A stretch of 64,000 bases of DNA from an uncultured Lachnospiraceae bacterium (GTDB lineage: Bacteria > Bacillota > Clostridia > Lachnospirales > Lachnospiraceae): assembly GCA_910577275.1 (NCBI GenBank), contig CAJTMW010000001.1, positions 460,608 through 524,607 on the forward strand. The letters run 5' to 3'. How positions within the stretch are numbered: the first letter of the stretch is position 1; each line of letters opens with the position of its first letter. The translations under genes and the position numbers were made by a program. This document shows, piece by piece, positions 7,786 through 16,204 of this stretch. The notes under the pieces are model-generated. The model did not search any database and was not told where the DNA came from. It saw only the letters and a program-made list of their open reading frames with translations.

Positions 7786-8943
7786 TTACTCCTCCACAGT
7801 CTCCTCAGCTGCTGCATTTTCAGCTTCCGCTGCAGCCGGCTCTGAATCGTCAGTCTCTGCTGCTTCTTCCTCCACCGGAGCCGGAGCTTCCGCAGTCAAA
7901 AGCGCTTTGATGCTCAGGCTGATTTTCTTATCCTCGCTGTTGAAGTCCACTACCTTGGCCGTAACCTCCTGTCCCACTTTCAGAACATCCGAAGGCTTCT
8001 CGATACGCTCTCTGGAAATCTGGGATACGTGAAGCAGAGCGTCAACCCCCGGCTCAAGCTCGATGAACGCGCCAAAGTCCGTCATACGGGCAACCTTGCC
8101 GGTCACCTCATTGCCGATTGCATACTTCTCATCCGCGCCCTTCCAGGGATTTGCATCCTCAAACTTAAGGCTGAGCGCAATCCTTGTACCGGAAATCTCT
8201 TTGATGAATGCCTTCACCTGGTCGCCAACCTTGAATACCTTTCTGGGATTCTCAACGCGTCCCCAGGACATTTCGGATATATGAAGGAGCCCGTCTGCGC
8301 CGCCGATATCAATAAATGCGCCGAAATCGGTTACGTTCTTGACAACGCCTTCCACCACATCGCCGACCTGAATGCTCTCAAGGAGCTTTCTCTGCATTTC
8401 CGCCTTCTCTGCAAGAAGGAGCTGCTTGCGGTCGCCGATATATCTTCTTCGCTTTGGATTATACTCGCTGATTACAAACTGAATCTCCTGTCCGGCATAT
8501 TTTGTAAGGTCTTTCTCGTATACGTCGGAAACAAGGCTTGCAGGAATAAAGATTCTGATTTCGTCTACAATTACGCTTAAGCCTCCGTCAAGCACCTGGG
8601 CAACCTTTGCCGTCAGCACTTCCCTGCTGTTGAACGCTTCTTCAATTCTCTTGTTGCCGCGGTCGGCAGCCAGTCTCTTGTAGGTTAAAATAACTTGTCC
8701 TTCACCGTCATTGACCTTGAGAACCTTCACTTCCATAGTGTCGCCCGGTTTCGCAACGGTGGTTAAATCTACATTGGGTTCGTTGGTGTATTCATTTCTT
8801 GTTAAAATACCGTCGCATTTATAGCCAATGTTAAGAACGATTTCTTCAGGTTTAACATCGATGACCGTACCCTCAACAACCTCTCCCGTATGTATTGTTT
8901 TTAACGATTCTTCCAACATTTGTTCAAAAGTTAATTCTGACAT
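7786..8943 (-). CDS. S1 RNA-binding domain protein (ribosomal protein S1-like)
   Basis: A protein of 385 residues with four S1 OB-fold repeats. The third (EGVVKNVTDFGAFIDIGG) and fourth (GKVARMTDFGAFIELEPG) are the most typical, the first two more diverged. The last 45 residues are acidic and Ala/Glu rich. In Clostridia the S1 protein is often fused to or follows IspH; here it overlaps the ispH 3' end by 20 bp. The RBS GAGGAGG is 9 nt from the start. It binds mRNA, probably on the ribosome; a true S1 role in Firmicutes is less certain than in E. coli. Confidence 0.9.
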   Translation of the reverse strand: MSELTFEQMLEESLKTIHTGEVVEGTVIDVKPEEIVLNIGYKCDGILTRNEYTNEPNVDLTTVAKPGDTMEVKVLKVNDGEGQVILTYKRLAADRGNKRIEEAFNSREVLTAKVAQVLDGGLSVIVDEIRIFIPASLVSDVYEKDLTKYAGQEIQFVISEYNPKRRRYIGDRKQLLLAEKAEMQRKLLESIQVGDVVEGVVKNVTDFGAFIDIGGADGLLHISEMSWGRVENPRKVFKVGDQVKAFIKEISGTRIALSLKFEDANPWKGADEKYAIGNEVTGKVARMTDFGAFIELEPGVDALLHVSQISRERIEKPSDVLKVGQEVTAKVVDFNSEDKKISLSIKALLTAEAPAPVEEEAAETDDSEPAAAEAENAAAEETVEE

Positions 8944-9769
8944 AATTCTGAACCTCCTCGATAATATTGTTCGGGGTGGAAGCCCCCGCCGTAATACCCA
9001 CTAAAACAGCAGTTTCAGGAAGTTCTAAATGCAAGTCTCCCAGTCTCTGTATAAAATATGTGGCTTTACATTTCTCACGGCATATTTCATACAGCTTTTG
9101 TGTGTTGGAACTGTGTCGGCCACCTATTACAATCATTGCATCAACTTCGGCTGCAATCTGGGCAGCTTCCGTTTGTCGAACCTCTGTTGCGTTACATATA
9201 GTGTTTACAACATTAACATTGTACCCTCTTTTTTGAAAAATTTCAACTAGTTCTTTAAATTTGTTGTAGTTAAATGTCGTCTGGGATACTATACAGAGTG
9301 ATTTTTCCCCATCCGGCTCAAAATTTTCCGCCTCCTGCGCCGATTTTATCACTACCGCAGGCGTATGGCACCAGCCCATAATCCCTTCCACCTCGGGATG
9401 ACCGGCATTCCCAATGATGATAATCTGATTCTGCGCGCTTTCCTTTTCCACAATATTGTGGATTCTTTTTACGAAAGGACAGGTGGCGTCCACGCACTCC
9501 AGCCCGTTTTGCTCAATCAAATCATAAATCCGGGCGGGCACGCCGTGAGAACGGATTACCACCGTCCCCTCTTTGATACCGGCGAGCTCGTCCTCATCAT
9601 GAATCACCTTTACGCCCCGCTCCTCCAAATCTCTTACCACTTCTTCATTATGTATGATTGGCCCGTAAGTATATATCTTTCCGCCGGTTTCAATCTGCTC
9701 GTACACCTGTTCAACCGCACGTTTTACTCCGAAACAAAAGCCGGCGCTTTTTGCAAGTTTTACTTCCAT
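8924..9769 (-). CDS. ispH: 4-hydroxy-3-methylbut-2-enyl diphosphate reductase
   Basis: Last step of the MEP isoprenoid pathway, reducing HMBPP to IPP and DMAPP with an Fe-S cluster. The three ligand cysteines are present: GFCFGVKRAV (about 11), DATCPFV (about 95) and NTICNATEVRQ (about 190). The conserved EGIMGW-type and SSNTQKL motifs are also seen. ATG 9769 is chosen over 9775 because GGAGG lies six bases before it. It sits between cmk and the S1 gene, the usual Clostridial order. Confidence 0.97.
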   Translation of the reverse strand: MEVKLAKSAGFCFGVKRAVEQVYEQIETGGKIYTYGPIIHNEEVVRDLEERGVKVIHDEDELAGIKEGTVVIRSHGVPARIYDLIEQNGLECVDATCPFVKRIHNIVEKESAQNQIIIIGNAGHPEVEGIMGWCHTPAVVIKSAQEAENFEPDGEKSLCIVSQTTFNYNKFKELVEIFQKRGYNVNVVNTICNATEVRQTEAAQIAAEVDAMIVIGGRHSSNTQKLYEICREKCKATYFIQRLGDLHLELPETAVLVGITAGASTPNNIIEEVQNYVRINF

Positions 9770-9842
9770 CTCCATCCTCCGGGAATTCCAAAGGCTCCGC
9801 TTCCGCCTTCACTTCTGACTCTGTTTCTTCCCCTGTCTGTTC

Positions 9843-10529
9843 TTACGCTTCTTTTTCTTTACGGCTCTCCTGCCTGCATAAATCCGATATTGCCGCAACC
9901 ACCTCGTCGATTGTCATATCCGAGGAGTCCACAAGCACGGCGTCCCCGGCCTGTTTAAGGGGAGCGATTTCCCTGTTCATATCCTGCCTGTCCCTTAAAA
10001 TAATATCCTCCTCAATCTGCCGGATATCGCAGGCAACGCCTTTTGCCGTCAGCTCGTCAAAACGTCTTTTTGCCCTTACTGCCGCGCTGGCGGTCAGATA
10101 CACCTTCACATCGGCATGGGGAAGCACGCACGTGCCAATGTCGCGCCCGTCCATTACCACATTGTGGGTTCTTGCCAGCTCCTTCTGGAGAGACGTAAGC
10201 CGCTCCCTTACGCCGGGATTTTTGCTCACCCATGAGGAAGTCATATTCCCAACCTCCTCTGTGCGGATAACGCCGTTTACGTTTTCCCCGTTTAAGTAAA
10301 CTACCTGCTCGCCGTTTTCATAACCGATAGTAATGTCCGCCTCCATACATCTTTTTTCTATGGACGATGTATCATCCGGGCTCACCTCTTTTTTCAGAAA
10401 ATAGTATGCCATTGCCCGGTACATTGCTCCGGTATCTACATAAATAAAACCTTTCTGCTTTGCCAGCTTTCTGGCGATGGTGCTCTTGCCGGCCCCTGCC
10501 GGACCGTCTATTGCAATTTGATAGCTCAT
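9843..10529 (-). CDS. cmk: Cytidylate kinase
   Basis: Phosphorylates CMP and dCMP with ATP. The protein has 228 residues, with the P-loop GPAGAGKST near residue 8, the DTGAMYRAMAY substrate motif and MDGRDIGTCVLP. ATG 10529 follows AAGGAGAG at good spacing and gives the canonical N-terminus MSYQIAIDGPAG. The 67-bp gap to ispH on the same strand suggests one operon. Its leader contains the R3 palindrome and a second hairpin (GGATG/CATCC, near 10590-10613). Confidence 0.96.
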   Translation of the reverse strand: MSYQIAIDGPAGAGKSTIARKLAKQKGFIYVDTGAMYRAMAYYFLKKEVSPDDTSSIEKRCMEADITIGYENGEQVVYLNGENVNGVIRTEEVGNMTSSWVSKNPGVRERLTSLQKELARTHNVVMDGRDIGTCVLPHADVKVYLTASAAVRAKRRFDELTAKGVACDIRQIEEDIILRDRQDMNREIAPLKQAGDAVLVDSSDMTIDEVVAAISDLCRQESRKEKEA

Positions 10530-10549
10530 GATTTCTCTCCTTCTATTAT

Positions 10550-10584
10550 AATAAGCTGTCACGCTTAGCGAGACAGCGTTTGTT
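10550..10584. repeat. Imperfect palindromic repeat (family R3, copy 2)
   Basis: Hairpin GCTGTC/GACAGC with inner CGCT/AGCG, flanked by AATAA and TTTGTT. It is an inverted, diverged copy of 7657-7694 and lies in the leader just upstream of the cmk RBS. Confidence 0.55.
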
Positions 10585-10661
10585 CAGCATAAGGATGTCG
10601 GGCGAAGCCTGCATCCGTTGTATTTGCTTGCCGCGCAGGAAACACCTTCGACTGACCAAAG

Positions 10662-11999
10662 TCACCCTGCCGCGCTTATTCCCGCCAGATAGCCGGTGGA
10701 CCAGGCAATCTGGAGGTTAAAGCCTCCTGTCATGGCGTCAATATCAAGAACCTCTCCGGCAAAGTACAATCCGCAGACCAGCTTTGATTCCATGGTGGAG
10801 GGATTGATTTCCTTTACATGGACACCGCCCTGAGTGACGATTGCCTCGGAAAATCCCCTCGTCCCTGTGACTGTAAGGACAAGGTCTTTCAGACAGGTAA
10901 GCAACCGTGTTCTTTCTTCTTTCGTAATTTCATTTACCGGCTTCTCGGGAGGAATTCCCGATATCTGAATCATAACAGGAATCATCTTTGCGGGCAACAG
11001 TCCGTTTAAAGAGTTTTTGAACCGGCGGTTTTTGTTTTCGTCAAAATCCCGCAAAATTCTTTTGTCCAGCTGCTCCCTGGATAAGGCCGGCTTTAAATCA
11101 ATATGAAGCTGCGCCGGCATATTATTTATTTTCTTTGCGTAATAGCTGCTTGCGCTTAAAATTAAAGGGCCGCTGACGCCGAAATGGGTGAAAAGCATTT
11201 CCCCGAAGCCCTCGTAAAGCTTTTTCTTTTTACAGATAAGGGCCGCCGATACATTCTTAAGGGACAGCCCCTGCAGGGACTTACACCACTCCTCCTTCAC
11301 GGTAAAAGGCGCCAGAGCCGGCTTCACTTCCCTGACCGTATGCCCTGCCTTTTCCGCAAACCGGTAGCCGTCCCCGTCTGAGCCGGTGCTTTCATAAGAC
11401 CTCCCGCCTGTGGCAATAATCACAGCGTCTGCCGAAAGGGATTTTCCGTCCACCAGCTTTACGCCCGTAACGCGGCTTTTGTTCTTCGCCCCTCCCCCGG
11501 CTTCCTCTCCCGCCTTTTCCGCCGTTCTTTCGGGCGTGGTATTATCTTCCGCCGCCTCTTTTTCCGTCAGAATTTCCGATACCGTGGTATGAAGGAGAAC
11601 CTTTACTCCCTCCTTCCGCATCCGGTTATTCAATGCAGCAATCACGTCGGAGGAATGGTCCGATACCGGGAACACTCTGTTGCCCCGCTCTGTTTTAAGC
11701 CTGCAGCCCGCCTTCTCAAAAAACTCCATCACCGCCCGGTTATCCAAAGTATAAAACGCACTGTACAGAAACTTTTCGTTGGAGACAACGGATTTGAAAA
11801 ATTCCTCCTCCCCGCAGGCATTGGTCAGGTTGCATCTGCCCTTTCCCGTGATAAAAAGCTTTTTACCGGTCTTTTCGTTTTTTTCAAGCAGGGTAACCGC
11901 CGCGCCCTCCTTAGCCGCCGCAATGGCCGCCATCATCCCCGCCGCGCCGCCGCCGATTACAAGAACCTTCTTCTTTCCGCTTTTCTTTTCATCATTCAT
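10662..11999 (-). CDS. HI0933/BaiN-like NAD(P)/FAD-dependent oxidoreductase
   Basis: A flavoprotein of 445 residues. The N-terminal Rossmann motif VLVIGGGAAGMMAA (13-26) binds FAD. GKGRCNLTN (about 53-61), ATGGRSYESTGSDGDG and the C-terminal GGFNLQIAWSTGYLAG are typical of the HI0933 family, which includes the bile-acid enzyme BaiN. The substrate cannot be told from sequence and there are no other bai genes nearby. It overlaps the rpiR-type regulator by 8 bp. Confidence 0.88.
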   Translation of the reverse strand: MNDEKKSGKKKVLVIGGGAAGMMAAIAAAKEGAAVTLLEKNEKTGKKLFITGKGRCNLTNACGEEEFFKSVVSNEKFLYSAFYTLDNRAVMEFFEKAGCRLKTERGNRVFPVSDHSSDVIAALNNRMRKEGVKVLLHTTVSEILTEKEAAEDNTTPERTAEKAGEEAGGGAKNKSRVTGVKLVDGKSLSADAVIIATGGRSYESTGSDGDGYRFAEKAGHTVREVKPALAPFTVKEEWCKSLQGLSLKNVSAALICKKKKLYEGFGEMLFTHFGVSGPLILSASSYYAKKINNMPAQLHIDLKPALSREQLDKRILRDFDENKNRRFKNSLNGLLPAKMIPVMIQISGIPPEKPVNEITKEERTRLLTCLKDLVLTVTGTRGFSEAIVTQGGVHVKEINPSTMESKLVCGLYFAGEVLDIDAMTGGFNLQIAWSTGYLAGISAAG

Positions 12000-12918
12000 T
12001 CTTTTTCACCAGAGGATTATTTAAAGGAATTTCCCCGTCTATAAAGTTAATTTCATCATTTAAATAAACCTGATAATTGTTCCACACATCTTCCAGAGTT
12101 TCCAGATTCCGCTTCACCACATCAGGCTCCTTCATGCAAAGCGCCACCACAAGGGCATTGATGACGCTAAGCGGCGCCACCAGAGAATCCACAATGGAAA
12201 CCATATCGCTTCTTGCAAGAAGGTTACAGGAGGAATACAGATTCATGGGCGAATGAATGCTGTCCGTGATGGTGATGACCCTGGCGTTCCTGTCATTCGC
12301 AAACTCCATGGCTTTTAAGGTTCTCATGGAATATCTGGGAAAGCTGATGCCTATGATAGCATCCCTCTCGTCGATGCGTATCATCTGTTCAAAGATTTCC
12401 GTAACGCTCGTTGTCTTAACATGAATAATATTTCCCCGAATCATATTCAGATAAAAATGGAGAAAATCTGCAAGAGGCTCGCAGCTTCTCACGCCGATAA
12501 GGTACACGCATCTTGCCTCCAAGATGATATCCACCGCCGTCTCAAACGCCGCCGCGTCCAGATTGACAATGGTATCCTGCAGCTTTTCAATATCGGAATG
12601 GAGCACCGCCTGCAGAATTTCGGATTTGGTACTCTTTCCGTACTTTGTCCCCATTTTCTGCACCAGATTCAGCTTGTTTCTGACCCAGTCCTCCAGCGCC
12701 TTCTGAAACTCGGGATAGCCCTCATATCCAAGCCCTGATGCAAACCGCACTACCGTGGATTCGCTGACTCCCACCGTCTCTCCCAGCTTTGCCGCCGTCA
12801 TAAAAACGGCCTGCTCGTAATGGTCGGATATGTACGCGGCAATGGCTTTATGCCCCTTGCTCATCTTTATGTATCTGTCGTTCATTCTTGTTATGATGTC
12901 ATGTGCCTGCTGTTCCAT
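11992..12918 (-). CDS. MurR/RpiR family transcriptional regulator
   Basis: A protein of 308 residues: an N-terminal helix-turn-helix (about 1-80, VGVSESTVVRFASGLGYEG) and a C-terminal SIS sugar-phosphate-binding domain (about 125-260, with VYLIGVRSCEPLADFL and DAIIGISFPRYS). Such proteins sense phosphosugars. No sugar operon is adjacent; the nearest partner is the overlapping flavoprotein gene. The RBS GGAGAGAC is clear. Confidence 0.92.
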   Translation of the reverse strand: MEQQAHDIITRMNDRYIKMSKGHKAIAAYISDHYEQAVFMTAAKLGETVGVSESTVVRFASGLGYEGYPEFQKALEDWVRNKLNLVQKMGTKYGKSTKSEILQAVLHSDIEKLQDTIVNLDAAAFETAVDIILEARCVYLIGVRSCEPLADFLHFYLNMIRGNIIHVKTTSVTEIFEQMIRIDERDAIIGISFPRYSMRTLKAMEFANDRNARVITITDSIHSPMNLYSSCNLLARSDMVSIVDSLVAPLSVINALVVALCMKEPDVVKRNLETLEDVWNNYQVYLNDEINFIDGEIPLNNPLVKKNE

Positions 12919-12934
12919 TTAGTCTCTCCGTATG

Positions 12935-13480
12935 TTATTTAAAGGAATGATAGGAATCCTTGAGAAGCTGCATGGTTTCGGCATCCGGCAAATCATAATC
13001 TCCCGTGAGAGACATGCAGGCCGCTCCATGGATAAAAATCCACATCCTTGTAAAAAGTTCCCCGGCATTTCTGCTCCCCTGAGTTTTTGCCGACTGGATT
13101 TCACGGCTTATGTAGCCCTCGTCGCCGTTTACAATATCATACATGCTTTTGCCGAACCGCTCGGGCGACAAAAATACAAACTCGAATAATTTTTTGTGCT
13201 CTCCTGCAAATTTAATATAAGCCTGTCCAAGATTAACGAAAGGAGTCACCGTCTGTCTGGGAAAATCCGCATAATAATCCTGAAAAAACTCACATGCCTT
13301 CTCAAATAATTCTTCCGTCAGTTCTTCCATGTTTTTATAAACACGGAAAATCGGCTGAGTCGAGCAGTTCGCCCTGACCGCCAGCTTTCTGGCTGTGACC
13401 TGCTCTATCCCTTCCTCCCTTAGCAGCTCAAACGCCGCCTGAAAAATTACTTCCTTTGTAATTGATTCTTTTCTTGCCAT
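12935..13480 (-). CDS. TetR/AcrR family transcriptional regulator
   Basis: A protein of 181 residues with an N-terminal TetR helix-turn-helix (about 8-55, LREEGIEQVTARKLA and CSTQPIFRVYKNMEEL) and a C-terminal domain of WHG-like type. A dyad at 13517-13530 covers its own predicted transcription start, suggesting self-repression. It may be cotranscribed with the rpiR gene 16 bp downstream. Confidence 0.9.
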   Translation of the reverse strand: MARKESITKEVIFQAAFELLREEGIEQVTARKLAVRANCSTQPIFRVYKNMEELTEELFEKACEFFQDYYADFPRQTVTPFVNLGQAYIKFAGEHKKLFEFVFLSPERFGKSMYDIVNGDEGYISREIQSAKTQGSRNAGELFTRMWIFIHGAACMSLTGDYDLPDAETMQLLKDSYHSFK

Positions 13481-13516
13481 ATCTGTTACCCCACAATATC
13501 CATATAACGCCTTTTT

Positions 13517-13560
13517 ATAACATGTGTTATCATTTTACGACAAATAACCCTCTCTGTCAA
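13517..13560 (-). promoter_or_regulatory. Promoter and candidate operator of the tetR gene
   Basis: On the minus strand, -35 TTGACA (13555-13560) and -10 TAAAAT (13532-13537) have a 17-bp spacer. Directly downstream is ATAACACATGTTAT (13517-13530), with perfect 6-bp arms, placed over the expected +1. Confidence 0.65.
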
Positions 13561-13612
13561 CCGAAAAACGGAGGCGCGCACGGAAATCAATTTTCGGATT
13601 CCGGTGAAATAC

Positions 13613-13645
13613 AAAAAAGGAAGCTTCCCGATACTTAAGGAAGCC
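13613..13645 (-). terminator. Probable intrinsic terminator after the amidase gene
   Basis: On the minus strand GCTTCC (13639-13644) pairs with GGAAGC (13623-13628), followed within four bases by six T (13613-13618). It lies 45 bp past the amidase stop. Confidence 0.55.
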
Positions 13646-13689
13646 TGCCCTTATTTTCAAACATATTTTTCCGCAGGAATATCCGCCGG

Positions 13690-15033
13690 TCAGTTGCTCT
13701 CTCCGGCTTCCCACGCCGCTCCTGCCATGATATAATCTCTTAAATCCTTCAAAAACTGTTCCCAGGCGTCCTCATTCTCCACATAATACAACGGGCATTT
13801 TTTCCCGCCCTCGTCGTAATGCCTTCTCATATCCTCCGGCGCCAGATTATATTCGTTTAAAAGCCATGCGCTCAGGCGAATCAGCGACTGGTAGGTCGCT
13901 TCGGTAAACTCTCCGTTATCCTGAAGATAGCAACATTCTATGGAAACAGAATCATAATTTCTTTTCTGCACCGCATAGGCGATTTCTTCCAGCGGAATAC
14001 ACTGTATAATTTCCCCGTCAAAGCCGATAATGAAATGGGCGCTGGCCGAGGTCTCCCCGGTAATACCCAGATTTTCAAAATAGCTTCTGTTCTGCGCCGC
14101 GCTGGTTCCTTTGTTGGCCGTATAATGAACAAAAATATTATTTACCTTCTCGAGCTTCTCACCGGGACGGGAATACTCGTTTACCGTCAGAAAATCTTCC
14201 TCCATTATGGGCTTTTGTGTCTTGTTTGTCTTAATGACTTCCCTCCTGGCAGCCTTTTCCGTGAGGACAGCGTCTATATTTTTAACCGTCTCCACACCTT
14301 CCGGCCCGCCTTTTACCAGCTTTATAAAAACAAAAAGAAGCAGGCTGACCATAGAAACCATAAAAACAAGAACCGTGAGCTTTGCCGTAATCTGCTGACG
14401 CCGTCTGCGCCTGCGCCTTATTTCTCTTTCCCGCTGCGCCTTTTCCTGCGCGGCTCTTCTTTCCCTTCCGCTTTCCTGCGCATTTCTTCTATTCCGGGGA
14501 TTTCCGCTGCTCTGGGGATTTCTGTCACTCCGGGAATTTCTGTCGCTCCGGGGATTTCTGTCGCTTTGGGAATTTCTGTCGCTCTGGGGATTTCTGTCAC
14601 TTTGGGAATTTCTGCGCCTTGCCGGCGCCGGATTTTGCTCCCGCCCGGCACCTGTATTCCTTCTCCTGCCGGCACTCTCCCGCCGACTGTCTTCGCCGTA
14701 ATCCTCCCTTTGCCGTTCCTTCCCATAGCCCCGGCTGCGCCTGCCATCGCTTCTGTATCTTTCCCTTTCCGCCGTTCTGCTTACGTCTATGTTTACAATC
14801 GTCTTACCCGGATTTCTGACTGCTGTCCTTGTGACCGGGCTTCCGCCGCCTGATGCCGCTTTGTTTACGCCTTCGTTTTCATAGATAAATGAATCCCCTT
14901 CCGCATCTTCATTTATATCCAGAAATACACTTTTATTCATCTTTCTGTCGGATTTTGACGGCTGCGCGGCGCCCGGCATATGTGCCTGCTCCTGTTCGTC
15001 AGCCTTTGATATATCTATAAAATCCAGTCCCAT
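13690..15033 (-). CDS. Membrane-anchored N-acetylmuramoyl-L-alanine amidase (Amidase_2/PGRP fold)
   Basis: A protein of 447 residues that probably cleaves the amide between MurNAc and L-Ala. The cytoplasmic N-terminal 210 residues are Arg, Ser, Asn and Asp rich and include a run of five-residue units of the form SDRNP/SDRNS (about 145-175). One transmembrane helix follows (about 220-240). The C-terminal Amidase_2 domain (about 285-430) keeps the zinc ligands in FVHYTAN and RRHYDEGGKKCP. The long repeat-rich cytoplasmic tail is unusual. No strong RBS is seen (AGAGGATGAGGCGGG precedes the ATG). Confidence 0.85.
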   Translation of the reverse strand: MGLDFIDISKADEQEQAHMPGAAQPSKSDRKMNKSVFLDINEDAEGDSFIYENEGVNKAASGGGSPVTRTAVRNPGKTIVNIDVSRTAERERYRSDGRRSRGYGKERQREDYGEDSRRESAGRRRNTGAGREQNPAPARRRNSQSDRNPQSDRNSQSDRNPRSDRNSRSDRNPQSSGNPRNRRNAQESGRERRAAQEKAQREREIRRRRRRRQQITAKLTVLVFMVSMVSLLLFVFIKLVKGGPEGVETVKNIDAVLTEKAARREVIKTNKTQKPIMEEDFLTVNEYSRPGEKLEKVNNIFVHYTANKGTSAAQNRSYFENLGITGETSASAHFIIGFDGEIIQCIPLEEIAYAVQKRNYDSVSIECCYLQDNGEFTEATYQSLIRLSAWLLNEYNLAPEDMRRHYDEGGKKCPLYYVENEDAWEQFLKDLRDYIMAGAAWEAGESN

Positions 15034-15129
15034 CCCGCCTCATCCTCTGTAAACAATAGTATATATCAGTATAGCAAACAGCTTTATAGTTTTTTTTAAC
15101 TATAAATTAATATTTTATTAAGATTAGGG

Positions 15130-15462
15130 CTAAAAAACAAACTGAACCAGAAGCATATAGCAGACCGTTCCCCCCGCTATGGAGAGCAGCATCTGCCTTT
15201 TCTTAAGATGCAGGCAGACCACAACGATAATGCTGAGCAGCTCCGGAAGTCCATGGCTTCCCGAAAACAGGCTGACATTTTTCAGGCTGTAAATTACAAG
15301 GAGTCCGAAAACAGCCGGCGGAAGAACCTTTCCCAGATACTGTATGAATCCGGGCGTGGGTTTTCCTGCCGGAAAAATCAAAAACGGAAGAAATCTCGTC
15401 AGCATCGTTCCGAGCACTACCATTGCTATCGTTATTATCTGTTCTGTGAGCGTCATCGTCAT
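15130..15462 (-). CDS. azlD: AzlD-type branched-chain amino acid exporter subunit
   Basis: A small four-helix membrane protein of 110 residues (TRFLPFLIFPAGK and LPPAVFGLLVIYSLK) of the AzlD family, the partner of AzlC. It overlaps azlC by 4 bp. The pair exports branched-chain amino acids or analogues. Confidence 0.92.
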   Translation of the reverse strand: MTMTLTEQIITIAMVVLGTMLTRFLPFLIFPAGKPTPGFIQYLGKVLPPAVFGLLVIYSLKNVSLFSGSHGLPELLSIIVVVCLHLKKRQMLLSIAGGTVCYMLLVQFVF

Positions 15463-16172
15463 TTTCCCTCCGCCTCCTTCCTTTCCCGGGTTCCCTTAAG
15501 CAATATCAGCACTCCGAGAATCGCAAGCATGGCCGGAATGATGAAATTCTCCGCGCCAAAGGCAATGAGGCACAGCAGCGAAATCCCAAGCCCTGTCAGC
15601 GTACTTATGTGATTTTTTTCCTTAAGCCACTGTTCCATAAAAATAACGACAAACATGGCCGTCATCACAAACTCAATCCCTTCCGTATTAAAATGAATCA
15701 GGGAACCGAAAATACCTCCCAGCGTCGCTCCGAAAAACCAGTAAGAGTGATTCAGAAGCGTCACGAAAAACATAAACCATCCCCTGTCAATCCCTTCGGG
15801 AATGTCCGCCGTATAATTGATGGAAAAGCTTTCGTCACACATGCCGAAAATCAGATAAATATCCTTCAGACCGTTTCCGCGGTACTTGTCCAGCATGGAA
15901 ATTCCGTAAAACAGATGCCTTGCGTTAATCATGACCGTCATTGCCAGCGCCTGTAAGGGACTGAAAGCCCCAAGCAGCATATTCACAGCCACGAATTCCA
16001 CGGAACCGGCAAAAACAGTCAGGCTCATAATCATGGGATACCAGAAGCGAAAGCCTGATACGTTCATGTAAATCCCGTATGTCATCCCCAGGAAACAGAA
16101 GCCTGCAAAAATCGGGATTGTATGGGGAAACGCCGCCTTAAAGGCATTTTGAATTTTTTTATCTCTGGTCAT
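15459..16172 (-). CDS. azlC: AzlC-type branched-chain amino acid exporter subunit
   Basis: A membrane protein of 237 residues. The family motifs FAGSVEFVAVNMLLG and NARHLFYGISMLDKY are clear. It forms a two-gene unit with azlD. No regulator is adjacent. Confidence 0.93.
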   Translation of the reverse strand: MTRDKKIQNAFKAAFPHTIPIFAGFCFLGMTYGIYMNVSGFRFWYPMIMSLTVFAGSVEFVAVNMLLGAFSPLQALAMTVMINARHLFYGISMLDKYRGNGLKDIYLIFGMCDESFSINYTADIPEGIDRGWFMFFVTLLNHSYWFFGATLGGIFGSLIHFNTEGIEFVMTAMFVVIFMEQWLKEKNHISTLTGLGISLLCLIAFGAENFIIPAMLAILGVLILLKGTRERKEAEGK

Positions 16173-16204
16173 TGTCCTTCCTCCTGCGCGAAAATTATTT
16201 TCCT

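Noticed and set aside
10662..11999. Assignment of the flavoprotein as the bile-acid enzyme BaiN.
   Set aside because: Only the broad HI0933 family is supported; no bai operon genes are near.
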